DNA from: an uncultured Sutterella sp.
Lineage (GTDB): Bacteria > Pseudomonadota > Gammaproteobacteria > Burkholderiales > Burkholderiaceae_F
Assembly: GCA_937943605.1 (NCBI GenBank)
Contig: CALEAW010000040.1
Coordinates: 1-61,620, forward strand
Direction: 5' to 3'
Length of the DNA stretch: 61,620 nucleotides
Each line of letters opens with the position of its first letter. Position 1 is the stretch's first letter. The notes under the pieces were generated by a model, which saw only the letters and a program-made list of their open reading frames with translations, had not been told where the DNA came from and did not search any database. A program made the position numbers and the translations under genes. Positions 50,879 through 60,437 of this stretch are shown here, piece after piece.

Positions 50879-51613
50879 ATGAAAAAACAACTCATGACGT
50901 GTTTGGTAGCGGCTGCTATGATGCCATTATCGTGTTGGGCGGCGAATGAAACTGAGGTCTCGGCGAAAGCGATCCAGATGACGATGGAAGGTGAAGCACG
51001 TATGACTGTGCCTAACGACGAGGCCATTGTGGTATTGACTGCACAAAGTCAGCAAAAGGACGTCAATGCGGCAACCGATGAAGTGCTTCGCCGAGGTGAT
51101 GTCGTGACGAAAGCTTTGAAGGCCTTAGGGTCGAATGTGGTGGTTGAAACGACAGGGTTGAGTACGCAACCTGTTTATACGCGTGCCAAAGAAGGCGAAG
51201 TGTCTGAAATCGGTGCTTGGCAAGCCCGACAAACGCTACGTGTGACCGTGCGAGACGTGAAGTTAGTTTCGAAGGTTTTAAGTGCTGCGGGTGACGACAT
51301 GACTTATGATGGCATTCAATTCAGAGTGTCTGATTGTGCACAAAACGCTCAACAGGATGCGTTGATTCGACAAGCAGTTTCCGACGCCATGCGTCAAGCG
51401 CATGTCGTTGCGCAATCGATCGGTCGAAAAGCGAGTGAGCTTGAGGTGACGAATATTCGTGTGGGATCAATTTCTGATGGTGGGCGTCGCTATTATGCTG
51501 CGCCTATGTTGGCTACGGAGAGTGCATCCACTCATCGAGCGGTTCCCCAAGTCAGTGCGGGCACGGCAGAAATGTCACTAACTGTTGTTTTACAGGCAGA
51601 ACTGCCGAGATAA
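50879..51613 (+). CDS. Periplasmic SIMPL-domain (DUF541) protein
   Basis: 244 residues. Signal peptide 1-21, then a SIMPL domain: EGEARMTVPNDEAIVVLTAQS, then GLSTQPVYTR, and ISDGGRRYYAAPM near the C-terminus, like YggE of E. coli. YggE-type proteins lower oxidative stress by an unknown mechanism. ATG 50879 with GAGGAGG upstream; an in-frame ATG/GTG region further upstream lacks a ribosome site. Single gene with its own terminator. Confidence 0.88.
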   Translation: MKKQLMTCLVAAAMMPLSCWAANETEVSAKAIQMTMEGEARMTVPNDEAIVVLTAQSQQKDVNAATDEVLRRGDVVTKALKALGSNVVVETTGLSTQPVYTRAKEGEVSEIGAWQARQTLRVTVRDVKLVSKVLSAAGDDMTYDGIQFRVSDCAQNAQQDALIRQAVSDAMRQAHVVAQSIGRKASELEVTNIRVGSISDGGRRYYAAPMLATESASTHRAVPQVSAGTAEMSLTVVLQAELPR

Positions 51614-51648
51614 ACTTAACTAAAATGGCCAAAAGGACAGTCGAAAAG

Positions 51649-51689
51649 AGGCGCTAAAGCCATTTCTTTGTGGCTAGGTGCCTTTTTTT
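51649..51689 (+). terminator. Terminator after the SIMPL gene
   Basis: Two-tier stem AGGCGC/GTGCCT outside AGCCA/TGGCT, then seven T. Confidence 0.85.
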
Positions 51690-51784
51690 GGCAAGAATGA
51701 CAGAAGATGATCGGTAAAACCCTGTCATAAGGGTTCAATTTTCATTACAATGTCGTGACTTTTTAAAGTTCTCCGGAGTACGAA

Positions 51785-52432
51785 TTGAACTCGCGAATCT
51801 ATCCGCATCCTTTCTTTGCTCGTGAAGGTCGCCCCTTTATCATTGGAACCTTCGCTATGGCTGCCGTTTTCTGGTTCCTGGACTGGGAATTTTTGGCTTT
51901 CCTTGCCTTGATCCTTTTTGTTTTCTGCGCTCAGTTTTTCCGTGATCCTGCTCGCGAAATGCCGACGGATCCTCGTGCTGTGTTGAGTCCAGTGGATGGT
52001 CGCGTCTGTAAGGTTCAGAAGGCGACGGATCCGCTGACGGGCGAAGATTGCACAATGGTGTCTATTTTTATGAATGTCTTCAATGTGCATTCTCAGAAGT
52101 CACCCGTTGCTGGTCGTGTCGAAGAAATTGTGTATACGCCTGGTCTCTTCTTGAACGCTGACCTCGACAAGGCCTCGACGGACAACGAACGAAATGCCGT
52201 TCGCGTTGTGACGGATGAAGGTCGAAGCATTACGTTTGTTCAGGTGGCTGGCCTCATTGCTCGTCGTATTCTTTGCTATACAAAGATCGGTGACCGCCTT
52301 GAAAAAGGTGAACGTTATGGTTTCATCCGTTTTGGTTCCCGCGTCGATGTCTACTTACCGTTAGATGCCGAAATCACAGTTTCGATTGGTGATAAGGTCA
52401 CGGGCGTGATGTCTACGATCGCTCGTCTTTAA
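51785..52432 (+). CDS. psd: Phosphatidylserine decarboxylase proenzyme
   Basis: 215 residues from a TTG start (CGGAG upstream). Short PSD-A-type enzyme of betaproteobacteria: YPHPFFAREGRPFI, two membrane segments (18-55), FMNVFNVHSQKSPVAGRVE, and the self-cleavage site Gly-Ser in RFGSRVDVYLP. The cleavage makes the pyruvoyl group used to form phosphatidylethanolamine. This lipid is also the usual donor of the phosphoethanolamine added by the nearby BcsG; the closeness may be chance. Confidence 0.92.
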   Translation: MNSRIYPHPFFAREGRPFIIGTFAMAAVFWFLDWEFLAFLALILFVFCAQFFRDPAREMPTDPRAVLSPVDGRVCKVQKATDPLTGEDCTMVSIFMNVFNVHSQKSPVAGRVEEIVYTPGLFLNADLDKASTDNERNAVRVVTDEGRSITFVQVAGLIARRILCYTKIGDRLEKGERYGFIRFGSRVDVYLPLDAEITVSIGDKVTGVMSTIARL

Positions 52433-52456
52433 TTCGGCTGGATTGACAGATTTATA

Positions 52457-52480
52457 AAAGCCTGCCTCGTGCAGGCTTTT
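52457..52480 (+). terminator. Terminator after psd
   Basis: Stem AAAGCCTGC/GCAGGCTTT with a 5-base loop, then T. Confidence 0.9.
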
Positions 52481-52481
52481 T

Positions 52482-52865
52482 GCGCAAAAGTGCAAAGATT
52501 AAAAGTCATTTTTTGTCCGAAAAAATGTAAAAAAACGAATGGGCGAGAAGGGAAATTCAGAAATACCCACTCAAAAAGCAAGTCTAAATCGCCCTGTGCC
52601 ATAAAGCATTAGGTGTAAAGTAAAGCCATAAGCTGTCAGATGGGCGATGTCAAAGGTGTTTTGCTATTCGTAAAAGACAGTATCTGTCTGACAGACTGAC
52701 ATAATATTACGTCGAATTTATCGGTAGAATACATGCCTTTGCGTGCAAAAGAAGGTTGAGCGTCACAGGCGTTTTGACTCACGTGTACGTGTCAATGGGT
52801 TAATGTCTTAACCGTCATTTCCTCAACGAGTTTGAGGACTTTTTTCTTACTAAGTCAATTTCGGA
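52482..52865 (+). promoter_or_regulatory. Leader region of the cellulose operon
   Basis: 384 bases without a gene. It holds a partial palindrome with TCTGTCTGACAGA (about 52685), a -10-like TAGAAT near 52724, and a terminator-like hairpin CCTCAA/TTGAGG with a T run at 52821-52845, only about 20 bases before the bcsA ATG. The hairpin suggests attenuation. I could not match the sequence to a c-di-GMP riboswitch. Confidence 0.5.
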
Positions 52866-55454
52866 ATGTGTTTCTCATTCATTAAGCGCGTAACTCATCA
52901 AACTAGTGACCTGGTTCGACAATGGCGAAGTCGAGGCGTGAGCCGCCTGAGTGTCGCGATGAACCTGGTGTCGCTTGGCCTATTGTGGCTAATGGTACCT
53001 TTAGAGCGTGAACCGCTAGCTTCATTACGTCGCGAAAAAAACTTTTTCTATCCTCAAATTGACTTTTCTGCCCCCAAAGCGTTGGATCCACTTCGCATTT
53101 TGATTCAAACCCTCTTTTTAATGATGGTTTGTCCTCCACGTGGGCATGGTCCTCGCTTGGTTAATACGACACTAGGCTTCTTACGTACGATTGGAGCTGT
53201 TATTAATCGTATGGGTGACGCTTTTGGAGCTTTGGCTTTAAAGGTTGTACGCCACTTAGCGGATGACTCGCAACGTTATCCGATTAAATCTGAAAGGAAA
53301 GGCCTTTCGTGGGTGAGTTGGCTCTTCGTATTGCCAGGCATTGCTTTGGCTGCGCTTTGTATTACGCAACCATTTAATTTGCATGGTCAGATTGTGTTTT
53401 TGACGTTCATGTTCTGTTCGATGATCGTCATGACACGTATTCGCGCACGCATTACTTTGATGCTGCTCTTTGTGATCTCGTTTGTGGTGTCTGGACGCTA
53501 TTTATGGTGGCGCTGTACGTCAACCGTGAGTATGGGATCGGGCTTAGACCTTTTCTTTGGCGCCTTGCTGTTGATCGCAGAAATCTATGCTTTTGCTGTG
53601 ATGGTCTTGGGCTACTTCCAGGTTTGCTGGGTGTTGGATCGTAAGCCTGCACCGTTACCCAAGGATCGTGAAACGTGGCCGCATGTTGACATCTTTATTC
53701 CGACGTATAACGAATCCATTGACGTGATTAAGCCTACGGTTTATGCAGCGCTCAATATGGATTGGCCCAAAGAAAAGCTTCATGTTTATGTGCTTGACGA
53801 CGGTAGCCGTGACTACATCGCTGCCTTTGCGGATGAAGTGGGCGCTGGTTACATCAAGCGCGAAGAACATAATCATGCGAAGGCAGGCAATATCAATCAT
53901 GCTATGACGGTCACGAATGGTGAATACATCGTGATCTTTGACTGTGACCATGTGCCTTCGAATGACTTCTTGACCTCCACGGTGGGATGGCTTGTCAAAG
54001 ATAAGAACATTGCTTTGGTGCAGACGCCACATCATTTCTATAGTCCCGATCCTTTTGAAAAGAACTTGCACTTGGATCGTGCGGTGCCGATTGAAAATTC
54101 GCTTTTCCATGATTTCATTCAGAAGGGTAATGACACATGGAATGCCACGATGTTCTGTGGATCGAGCGCTGTGATGCGTCGCGTTGCTTTGGAAGAAATT
54201 GGTGGTATCGCTGTTGAAACGGTGACCGAAGACGCCCATACGTCTTTAAAGCTCAACCGTCGTGGTTGGTCGTCTGCCTTTATTGATCGACCGTTGGCTT
54301 CAGGCCTCTCCACTGAAACGCTGTCTGCTCATATTGGTCAGCGTATTCGTTGGGCACGCGGTATGATTCAGATTTTCCGTGTTGACAATCCGTTGTTCGG
54401 TAAGGGGTTGACGTTGCCGCAGCGTCTTTGCTTCTTTAATGCCATGCTTCACTTCTTGCATGGTGCGCCGCGCATTATTTTCTTGCTCGCGCCGTTGCCC
54501 TATATGTTTGCGGATATTTACATCATTTATGCTACAGCCGCTGCTGTGTTTGCATATGTGGTGCCGCACATGGTGCATACGGCTATGACGAACCAGATTT
54601 TGCAACGAGGCTATCGTTATCCATTCCTATCTGGCGTCTATGAAACGATTTTATCTTGGTACATCTTGATCCCGACGACGGTGGCACTGCTCTTCCCGCA
54701 CGTGGGTAAATTTAACGTGACCGCCAAGGGTGGGACGATTGGTGAAAAGTACCTTGATTGGCACATTTCATGGCCGTACTTGGTGTTGATGGGGCTTAAC
54801 ATGATTGGTTTGGCCATTGGCATCAATAAAGCGATCTTTGATCCTAACCCTGAGTATCTGACTTTAGTCATTAATTTAGGTTGGATTGTGTACAACTTGA
54901 TGGTATTAGGGGCTTCAATGGCTGTCGCTGTTGAAGAAAAAGAAGAGCATCGCTTCCCTCGTATCGCACTGAATCTCCCAATTGTGCTTGAAAAAGCTGA
55001 TGGGACGCGCGTGAATATGCGTTCGGTGGAATATTCCCAAAAGGAACTTCGCATCCGTGCCGTAGATACGCAATTTGAAGGATTAGCTGATGGTGAAGTT
55101 GTTTATGTCGAATTGGCAGACGGCGACAATTGTCAGCGCTTTAAGGCTACGACAATCAAGACGATTGAGGGTCGTGGCATAGATTTGGCTATTGATTTGC
55201 CTGATACCACCGTTGAACGCGCTTGGAACAGTGTGACCTTCTCTCGTGAAGGTATGTGGGCCATTAAGCCAGAAGGCACGGTGGATGACCGCTTCTTGAC
55301 GGGCTTCTTGAAGCTCGGCGAGCTGTCACTTTATGGCTATCGTTCCATGATTGAATTTTTACCTGGCCGGGTTTTGCCGGCTATTCGAGACGGTATTCGT
55401 TCTTTACTGCCCTATCGTCCGGTCAGTGAAAAGCGCCGATGGAGCCGCTACTAA
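52866..55454 (+). CDS. bcsA: Cellulose synthase catalytic subunit BcsA
   Basis: 862 residues. GT2 domain with DDG (311), DCD (359-361), TED (454-456) and QRIRW (492-496), between membrane segments; it polymerises UDP-glucose into beta-1,4-glucan and pushes it through the inner membrane. The C-terminal PilZ-like domain (about 690-800) is degenerate: HRFPR (695-699) where RxxxR is expected and EYSQKE (722-727) where (D/N)xSxxG is expected. First gene of bcsA-B-Z-G. bcsB overlaps its stop. Confidence 0.95.
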   Translation: MCFSFIKRVTHQTSDLVRQWRSRGVSRLSVAMNLVSLGLLWLMVPLEREPLASLRREKNFFYPQIDFSAPKALDPLRILIQTLFLMMVCPPRGHGPRLVNTTLGFLRTIGAVINRMGDAFGALALKVVRHLADDSQRYPIKSERKGLSWVSWLFVLPGIALAALCITQPFNLHGQIVFLTFMFCSMIVMTRIRARITLMLLFVISFVVSGRYLWWRCTSTVSMGSGLDLFFGALLLIAEIYAFAVMVLGYFQVCWVLDRKPAPLPKDRETWPHVDIFIPTYNESIDVIKPTVYAALNMDWPKEKLHVYVLDDGSRDYIAAFADEVGAGYIKREEHNHAKAGNINHAMTVTNGEYIVIFDCDHVPSNDFLTSTVGWLVKDKNIALVQTPHHFYSPDPFEKNLHLDRAVPIENSLFHDFIQKGNDTWNATMFCGSSAVMRRVALEEIGGIAVETVTEDAHTSLKLNRRGWSSAFIDRPLASGLSTETLSAHIGQRIRWARGMIQIFRVDNPLFGKGLTLPQRLCFFNAMLHFLHGAPRIIFLLAPLPYMFADIYIIYATAAAVFAYVVPHMVHTAMTNQILQRGYRYPFLSGVYETILSWYILIPTTVALLFPHVGKFNVTAKGGTIGEKYLDWHISWPYLVLMGLNMIGLAIGINKAIFDPNPEYLTLVINLGWIVYNLMVLGASMAVAVEEKEEHRFPRIALNLPIVLEKADGTRVNMRSVEYSQKELRIRAVDTQFEGLADGEVVYVELADGDNCQRFKATTIKTIEGRGIDLAIDLPDTTVERAWNSVTFSREGMWAIKPEGTVDDRFLTGFLKLGELSLYGYRSMIEFLPGRVLPAIRDGIRSLLPYRPVSEKRRWSRY

Positions 55455-57679
55455 TGAAAAAGACCACGCTATTAACTACGATCACGGCCGTGATGGCCGC
55501 CATGACGATCGGCACTTACAGCACGACGTTGTCGGCTGAAAACTTAAAGTCTGTGTCCGATATTCAGCCTGTTTGGCGTACGGACGTGACGGGAAGTCGC
55601 ACCGAAGTTCATCCTTTAATGAAGTTGGTGCCCGGGGGTATGGCAACCTCTGTGAAACTCACTGGACTTTCTCGTTTACAGGCCTTTGACTTTGGTGTAC
55701 GTCCTGACGACGTGGTGTCTGAAGCAAGTTTGGACTTGCATTTCACGCCGTCGCCTTCGATTGCTGCTACAGCTTCGCAATTGAACTTCTATTTGAATGG
55801 TCGTTTGCAACGCTCCATACCTTTGACGGCCGACATGGTTGGTAAGCCCGCCCACATGTCTTTGAAGCTTTCGCCCAAGGTCGTCGAAACTGTCAATCAG
55901 CTGACCGTTGAGTTCATTGGTCACACGTCTTCGGTATGTGAAAATCCCGCCGACGCTGCGATTTGGCTCGATATTGGCGCTGATAGTAAGTTGACCTTGG
56001 TCAAGCAACGCATTCGCCTCGCCAATGACTTGGCTAATTTCCCTGCACCTTTTGTCGATACGGTGACAGGGGCTCCCACGGTGTTGCCGATGGTCTTTGC
56101 TGGTCATCCTACCGATACCCAAAAGGAAGCTGCAGCGATTTTATCGAGCGTAGTTGGCCGTATGACGGAGTGGCGCGGTGCTGACTTCCCTGTGTTTTAT
56201 AAGGGAACACCTGCTGCGGGTCACTATGTGGTTTTCGCTACGAACGACAAGCGTCCAGAATTTTTGCATGACTTGCCGCGTGCCGAAGGACCGATGGTGA
56301 GCATTACGGATGCGCCTGGGTCACTTTACAGCAAGGTACTCGTGATTTCGGGACGTAATGATGAAGATTTACTCGCGGCTGTTCGTGCTTTGGCGGTCGA
56401 TCGTCCTGTGATGGTGGGTGAGCGCTTCAAGGTGAAGAAGGTTGAAATTCCACCTGTGCGTGAAGCCTATGATGCACCACGTTGGATCAATACAGACGTT
56501 GAAATTCCGTTCTCGAAGTTAATTCAGTATCCTGGTCAATTGAGCGCGCGTGGTTATGCTATGCCGCAGGTGCATTTGCCGGTGAAGTTGGTGCCTGACC
56601 TATATATGGTGGGTGATGCGGTTTTGGGTATGCAGGTGAACTATCGCTATGCGAAGCCAATGCCTGAAGAAACGGCACAGTTCCGCACTTTCATCAATGG
56701 TTTCTTGGCAGATAGCGATACGTTAGCAGGTAAAGACGGTCGTGGCACCCGTCAGGTTCATTTGCCTTCTTTCTACGGTTCTTTGGCCGTGAACGATCCA
56801 GTGGGACCTGTCTTAACGCACTTGAATGACTTGAGCTTCTCGGTCGACTATGAGCGTACGATTCAGGGTGGTTCGAAGGATAACTGCCGCTCGGTCATGT
56901 TGATCGCTCATCAGATGGAGATTGAACCCACGTCCACTTTGACGATCAAGGGGCTGTATCACCATGCAGAGTTGCCTGATTTGAAGCTTTTTGCTCGTAG
57001 TGGCTTCCCCTTTACGAAGTACGCTGACCTCTCGCAGACGGCGATTCTGATGTCTGAAAAGGCATCTGAAACCGAAATGACGACCATGCTCAACACTGTA
57101 GGTCGCATGGCTGCGATGACAGGGGCGCCAGCGTTACATGTTCGTGTGACGGGTGATACGAAGTCGCCTTTGTTGGTCGACCGCGATATTTTGGCTGTGG
57201 GTCGTTTCCCGGTTGAAATGACAGATATTGATGAAGCTAATGCCATCAAGCTACAAAAGCAGATGATCGATGATCTCGGTGCTAAGAAGGTTGGTGCACT
57301 GGCTGAAGCCTTGCCTGGTAACCTCGATAACGGTGTTTCGGCTGTTGTTTCTGCGGAATCGCCTTTGTCTAGAGGTCGTACGGTGGTTGCACTGCTTTCT
57401 GAAGGGGCACATGGCGCCGCAACGCTCAACGCTGAGCTTGTCAATCCTGCTGGACTGGGAACTTTAACGGGTGCTGTGGCGATCTTGAATGACGCGGGCA
57501 TCACCGGTTTTCAGGTTGGTGAGAAATACACAGTGGGCAATTTGCCGTGGTACCACAAGGTTTGGATGAGCGTGATTGATCGTCCAGTGGTGCTTGTTGT
57601 TTGTGCGCTCTTAAGTGCGCTCTTTGTAGGCTTTGGCATCTTTACCTTCATGCGCCTTTGGGTTAGGAGACGTGCATGA
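55454..57679 (+). CDS. bcsB: Cellulose synthase periplasmic subunit BcsB
   Basis: 741 residues. Signal peptide (1-30), two carbohydrate-binding/flavodoxin-like repeats through the periplasmic part (FTPSPSIAATASQLNFYLNG; GHTSSVCENP with the conserved Cys), and a C-terminal membrane anchor (about 712-735) that docks to BcsA. ATG 55454 overlaps the bcsA stop (TAATG); ATG 55439 is an alternative. BcsB guides the polymer across the periplasm. Confidence 0.93.
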   Translation: MKKTTLLTTITAVMAAMTIGTYSTTLSAENLKSVSDIQPVWRTDVTGSRTEVHPLMKLVPGGMATSVKLTGLSRLQAFDFGVRPDDVVSEASLDLHFTPSPSIAATASQLNFYLNGRLQRSIPLTADMVGKPAHMSLKLSPKVVETVNQLTVEFIGHTSSVCENPADAAIWLDIGADSKLTLVKQRIRLANDLANFPAPFVDTVTGAPTVLPMVFAGHPTDTQKEAAAILSSVVGRMTEWRGADFPVFYKGTPAAGHYVVFATNDKRPEFLHDLPRAEGPMVSITDAPGSLYSKVLVISGRNDEDLLAAVRALAVDRPVMVGERFKVKKVEIPPVREAYDAPRWINTDVEIPFSKLIQYPGQLSARGYAMPQVHLPVKLVPDLYMVGDAVLGMQVNYRYAKPMPEETAQFRTFINGFLADSDTLAGKDGRGTRQVHLPSFYGSLAVNDPVGPVLTHLNDLSFSVDYERTIQGGSKDNCRSVMLIAHQMEIEPTSTLTIKGLYHHAELPDLKLFARSGFPFTKYADLSQTAILMSEKASETEMTTMLNTVGRMAAMTGAPALHVRVTGDTKSPLLVDRDILAVGRFPVEMTDIDEANAIKLQKQMIDDLGAKKVGALAEALPGNLDNGVSAVVSAESPLSRGRTVVALLSEGAHGAATLNAELVNPAGLGTLTGAVAILNDAGITGFQVGEKYTVGNLPWYHKVWMSVIDRPVVLVVCALLSALFVGFGIFTFMRLWVRRRA

Positions 57680-58752
57680 TTAAAAAACTTTTAGTAACGG
57701 CTGTGCTTGCCACAGTCATGGCACCTACGATGGCTGCTTGGGATCTTTGGGACGAATTCCGTGTCAATGCGGTAGAAAACGGTCGTGTGATTGATCGTAG
57801 TGATAGCCGCAAGGTGACGACGAGTGAAGGTCAGTCTTATGCAATGTTCTTTGCGTTAGTTGCCAATGATCGTGCTTCGTTTGACGGCTTGGTGACTTGG
57901 ACGGCTGACAATTTGTCAGGTGGTGACTTGACCAAGACGTTGCCCTCATGGCTTTGGGGGCAGGAGCGTGGCGATAAATGGGGTATTTTGGATACTAACA
58001 ACGCCACCGATTCCGATATGTGGATTGCTTGGTGCTTCTTAGAAGCTGGTCGCTTGTGGAAGGATCCTGAGTACACAAAGAAGGGGTTAGCAATGATGGA
58101 ACTTCTGAAAAAAGAAGTCCGTGTCGTTGATAACCTTGGGGCTGTCGTGTTGCCTGGTCGCGTTGGCTTTGAAGACAACGGCATCGTCAAACTCAACCCG
58201 AGTTACTATCCGCTCTTTATCTTCAAGCGTTTTGCGCTCGAAGATCCGTATTGGAACGATGTTTACGACGGTTCTCTTCGTATGCTGTTGCGCTCCGCGC
58301 CTGCGGGTATTGCCCCCGATTGGGCGCTCTTTGATAAGAACGGTCGCTTAGTGCCTCCTGACGGTGTTGATTACGAAATTGGTAGCTATAACGCGATTCG
58401 TACATACTTGTGGGCAGGCATGATGTCGCCTGATGACCCCAATCGTCGTCGTTTGCTAAAGCACTTTGAGCCCATGGTCGAAGCAACGAAGGCACTCAAT
58501 ATGCCGCCCGAAAAGATCCATACGGTGAATCTCAAGGTGAACGATACCGGACCTTTTGGTTTTGGTGCGTGCTTGATGCCCATGCTGGGTAATGATCGTA
58601 CGGCAGGATTGATTCGTTCAGTGGTGGTGTCCGAACCTTTGACGGGGGACAGCTACTATTCGAGCGTGTTGGCGATGTATGGCCGTGGCTGGGACACGGG
58701 TCGATTTGCGTTTGACCGTGATGGTCGTTTGATTTTCCCGAAGGGTTGGTAA
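57676..58752 (+). CDS. bcsZ: Periplasmic endo-beta-1,4-glucanase BcsZ (GH8)
   Basis: 358 residues. Signal peptide 1-20 (cleavage at TMA-AWD). GH8 signatures: TTSEGQSYAMFFALVANDRASF with the catalytic Glu, PSWLWG, and NNATDSDMWIAW.LEAGRLW. It trims or clears nascent cellulose. ATG overlaps the bcsB TGA. Confidence 0.95.
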   Translation: MIKKLLVTAVLATVMAPTMAAWDLWDEFRVNAVENGRVIDRSDSRKVTTSEGQSYAMFFALVANDRASFDGLVTWTADNLSGGDLTKTLPSWLWGQERGDKWGILDTNNATDSDMWIAWCFLEAGRLWKDPEYTKKGLAMMELLKKEVRVVDNLGAVVLPGRVGFEDNGIVKLNPSYYPLFIFKRFALEDPYWNDVYDGSLRMLLRSAPAGIAPDWALFDKNGRLVPPDGVDYEIGSYNAIRTYLWAGMMSPDDPNRRRLLKHFEPMVEATKALNMPPEKIHTVNLKVNDTGPFGFGACLMPMLGNDRTAGLIRSVVVSEPLTGDSYYSSVLAMYGRGWDTGRFAFDRDGRLIFPKGW

Positions 58753-58758
58753 TTACCT

Positions 58759-60372
58759 ATGCAAACCAATCAGCATGACGGTGTGAAAAACCGTCCTTGG
58801 AAAGGCTTAGGCATTTGGAACGTTTATTTCGTTCTAAAGTTTGCCCTAGCGGGCTTTGGCTACATTAACTTGAACCTTTTGGGTAATGCGTTACTCATGG
58901 CGTGGTTCTTGTTACCTGTTGAGCGCCGTGGTTTACGTATCTTGCGCGGCACATTAGGTTTTGTGGCTGCGTTCATTCTCATTTACTCCGAAAGTTGGTT
59001 ACCGGGGATTGAGAGCATGATTGAGAATAAGGGTGGGATCACTGGTTTCTCGCTCTTATATGTGGCTGAGCTTGCCATTGACTTCATCAATCCTCAGATG
59101 GTGGGTTGGTCGCTCTTAGCACTTTTACTCTACTTCTTGCTCCGTAACTACTTGCGCTTGACGTTCTTTACGATCGCGTATTTCTTGGGGGCTGTGACGT
59201 TGCCATTTGTGCAATCTTTGTTGCCTGAAGAAGCGCCAGTACAGGTTGCAGGTACAACGACGACCACACAGGCGCCTGGTAAGACGAAGGCGGATGATCT
59301 GAAGGCTGTGGGTGAGTGGTATTCTGCGTTTGTGGACTATGAACGTGAACGTCGTGCCACGATGCCTCAGGGGCTCTCTGAGAAAGATACGCCGTTTGAT
59401 ATTTTGCTTTTGAGCATTTGCTCGCTGTCAAACGACGACTTGGTCGCTTCTCAGCTCGATACACATCCTGTCTTTAACCGCTTCAATATCCGCTTTGACG
59501 AATTTAACTCGGCAACGGGTTATTCTGGTCCAGCGCTTTTACGTTTGTTAAACGGTGCTTGCGGTCAGCCGACACATAATGACCTCTATGGCGAACGTCG
59601 TACGGAATGTGAAGTCATGACGCGTTTGGGAACGTTGGGCTATACACAGCGTCTCTTGATGGACCATAGCGGTGAGTACGACAATTTCTTGCAGTCTTTG
59701 CGTGATAAGGCTGGCGTTACCGCGACCCTGGATCACACAAAGTTCCCGCTTCGCTATATGGGCTTTGACGACGAAGAAATTTCGGATAGCTTGGCAGTGC
59801 TTCGCCACTGGCAACGTACGCAGGCTCGATCTAAGGATCGTCGTACGGTGACCTTGATGAACTTCATTGCGCTTCATGACGGTAACCGTTTGCCTGGTCG
59901 TGGTCGTAGTGAACCGTTTAAACCACGTGCGAAGCGAATGTTCGACGATTTGAATACCTTCATGAATGAACTCGAACGTTCGGGTCGCAAGGTCATGTTG
60001 GTGGTCGTTCCTGAGCATGGGGCCGCTGTGCGTGGTGACAAGATTCAGGCGCCGCGCTTACGTGATATTCCGAATCTTCGCATCACGCAGGTCCCAACGA
60101 TGGTGAAGTTCTTTGGTTTGAAGGATTTACCTGCCGAACCGATTCATGTGACGGGTAATACGAGTTACTTGGCACTCACGAGTTTGATCGGTAAGACGCT
60201 TGAAACGGACTACTTCGGCAAGCAGGGTGGATCTGTGCCGCTCGAAGATCTAGTGAAGGATCTTCCGCAGACCAATCCTGTCTCTGAAAACGGTCAGGCT
60301 CAGGTTCTTAAGTACAAAGATCGTGAGTATGTCCGCTTGAATGGCGGCGAATGGAAGCCTTATGGCGGTTAA
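58759..60372 (+). CDS. bcsG: Cellulose phosphoethanolamine transferase BcsG
   Basis: 537 residues. Four to five membrane segments (about 20-165), then an alkaline-phosphatase-fold domain. Zinc and catalytic residues seen: Cys221 (LSICSLS), Ser256 in GYSGP (nucleophile), Glu419-His420 in VVPEHG. It matches E. coli BcsG along its length, to the end YVRLNGGEWKPY. It modifies cellulose with phosphoethanolamine. Last gene of the operon; bcsE and bcsF are not present. Confidence 0.95.
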   Translation: MQTNQHDGVKNRPWKGLGIWNVYFVLKFALAGFGYINLNLLGNALLMAWFLLPVERRGLRILRGTLGFVAAFILIYSESWLPGIESMIENKGGITGFSLLYVAELAIDFINPQMVGWSLLALLLYFLLRNYLRLTFFTIAYFLGAVTLPFVQSLLPEEAPVQVAGTTTTTQAPGKTKADDLKAVGEWYSAFVDYERERRATMPQGLSEKDTPFDILLLSICSLSNDDLVASQLDTHPVFNRFNIRFDEFNSATGYSGPALLRLLNGACGQPTHNDLYGERRTECEVMTRLGTLGYTQRLLMDHSGEYDNFLQSLRDKAGVTATLDHTKFPLRYMGFDDEEISDSLAVLRHWQRTQARSKDRRTVTLMNFIALHDGNRLPGRGRSEPFKPRAKRMFDDLNTFMNELERSGRKVMLVVVPEHGAAVRGDKIQAPRLRDIPNLRITQVPTMVKFFGLKDLPAEPIHVTGNTSYLALTSLIGKTLETDYFGKQGGSVPLEDLVKDLPQTNPVSENGQAQVLKYKDREYVRLNGGEWKPYGG

Positions 60373-60398
60373 TTGCGCCTAGACGGTAGACGAAAACG

Positions 60399-60430
60399 AA
60401 GAAAGCCCGCGAGCAACCGCGGGCTTTCTT
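60399..60430. terminator. Bidirectional terminator after bcsG
   Basis: Perfect 13-bp stem AAGAAAGCCCGCG/CGCGGGCTTTCTT with a 6-base loop between convergent genes. Confidence 0.9.
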
Positions 60431-60437
60431 CATTGGA

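Noticed and set aside
52482..52865. c-di-GMP riboswitch upstream of bcsA
   Set aside because: No GEMM-type conserved blocks could be recognised in the leader.
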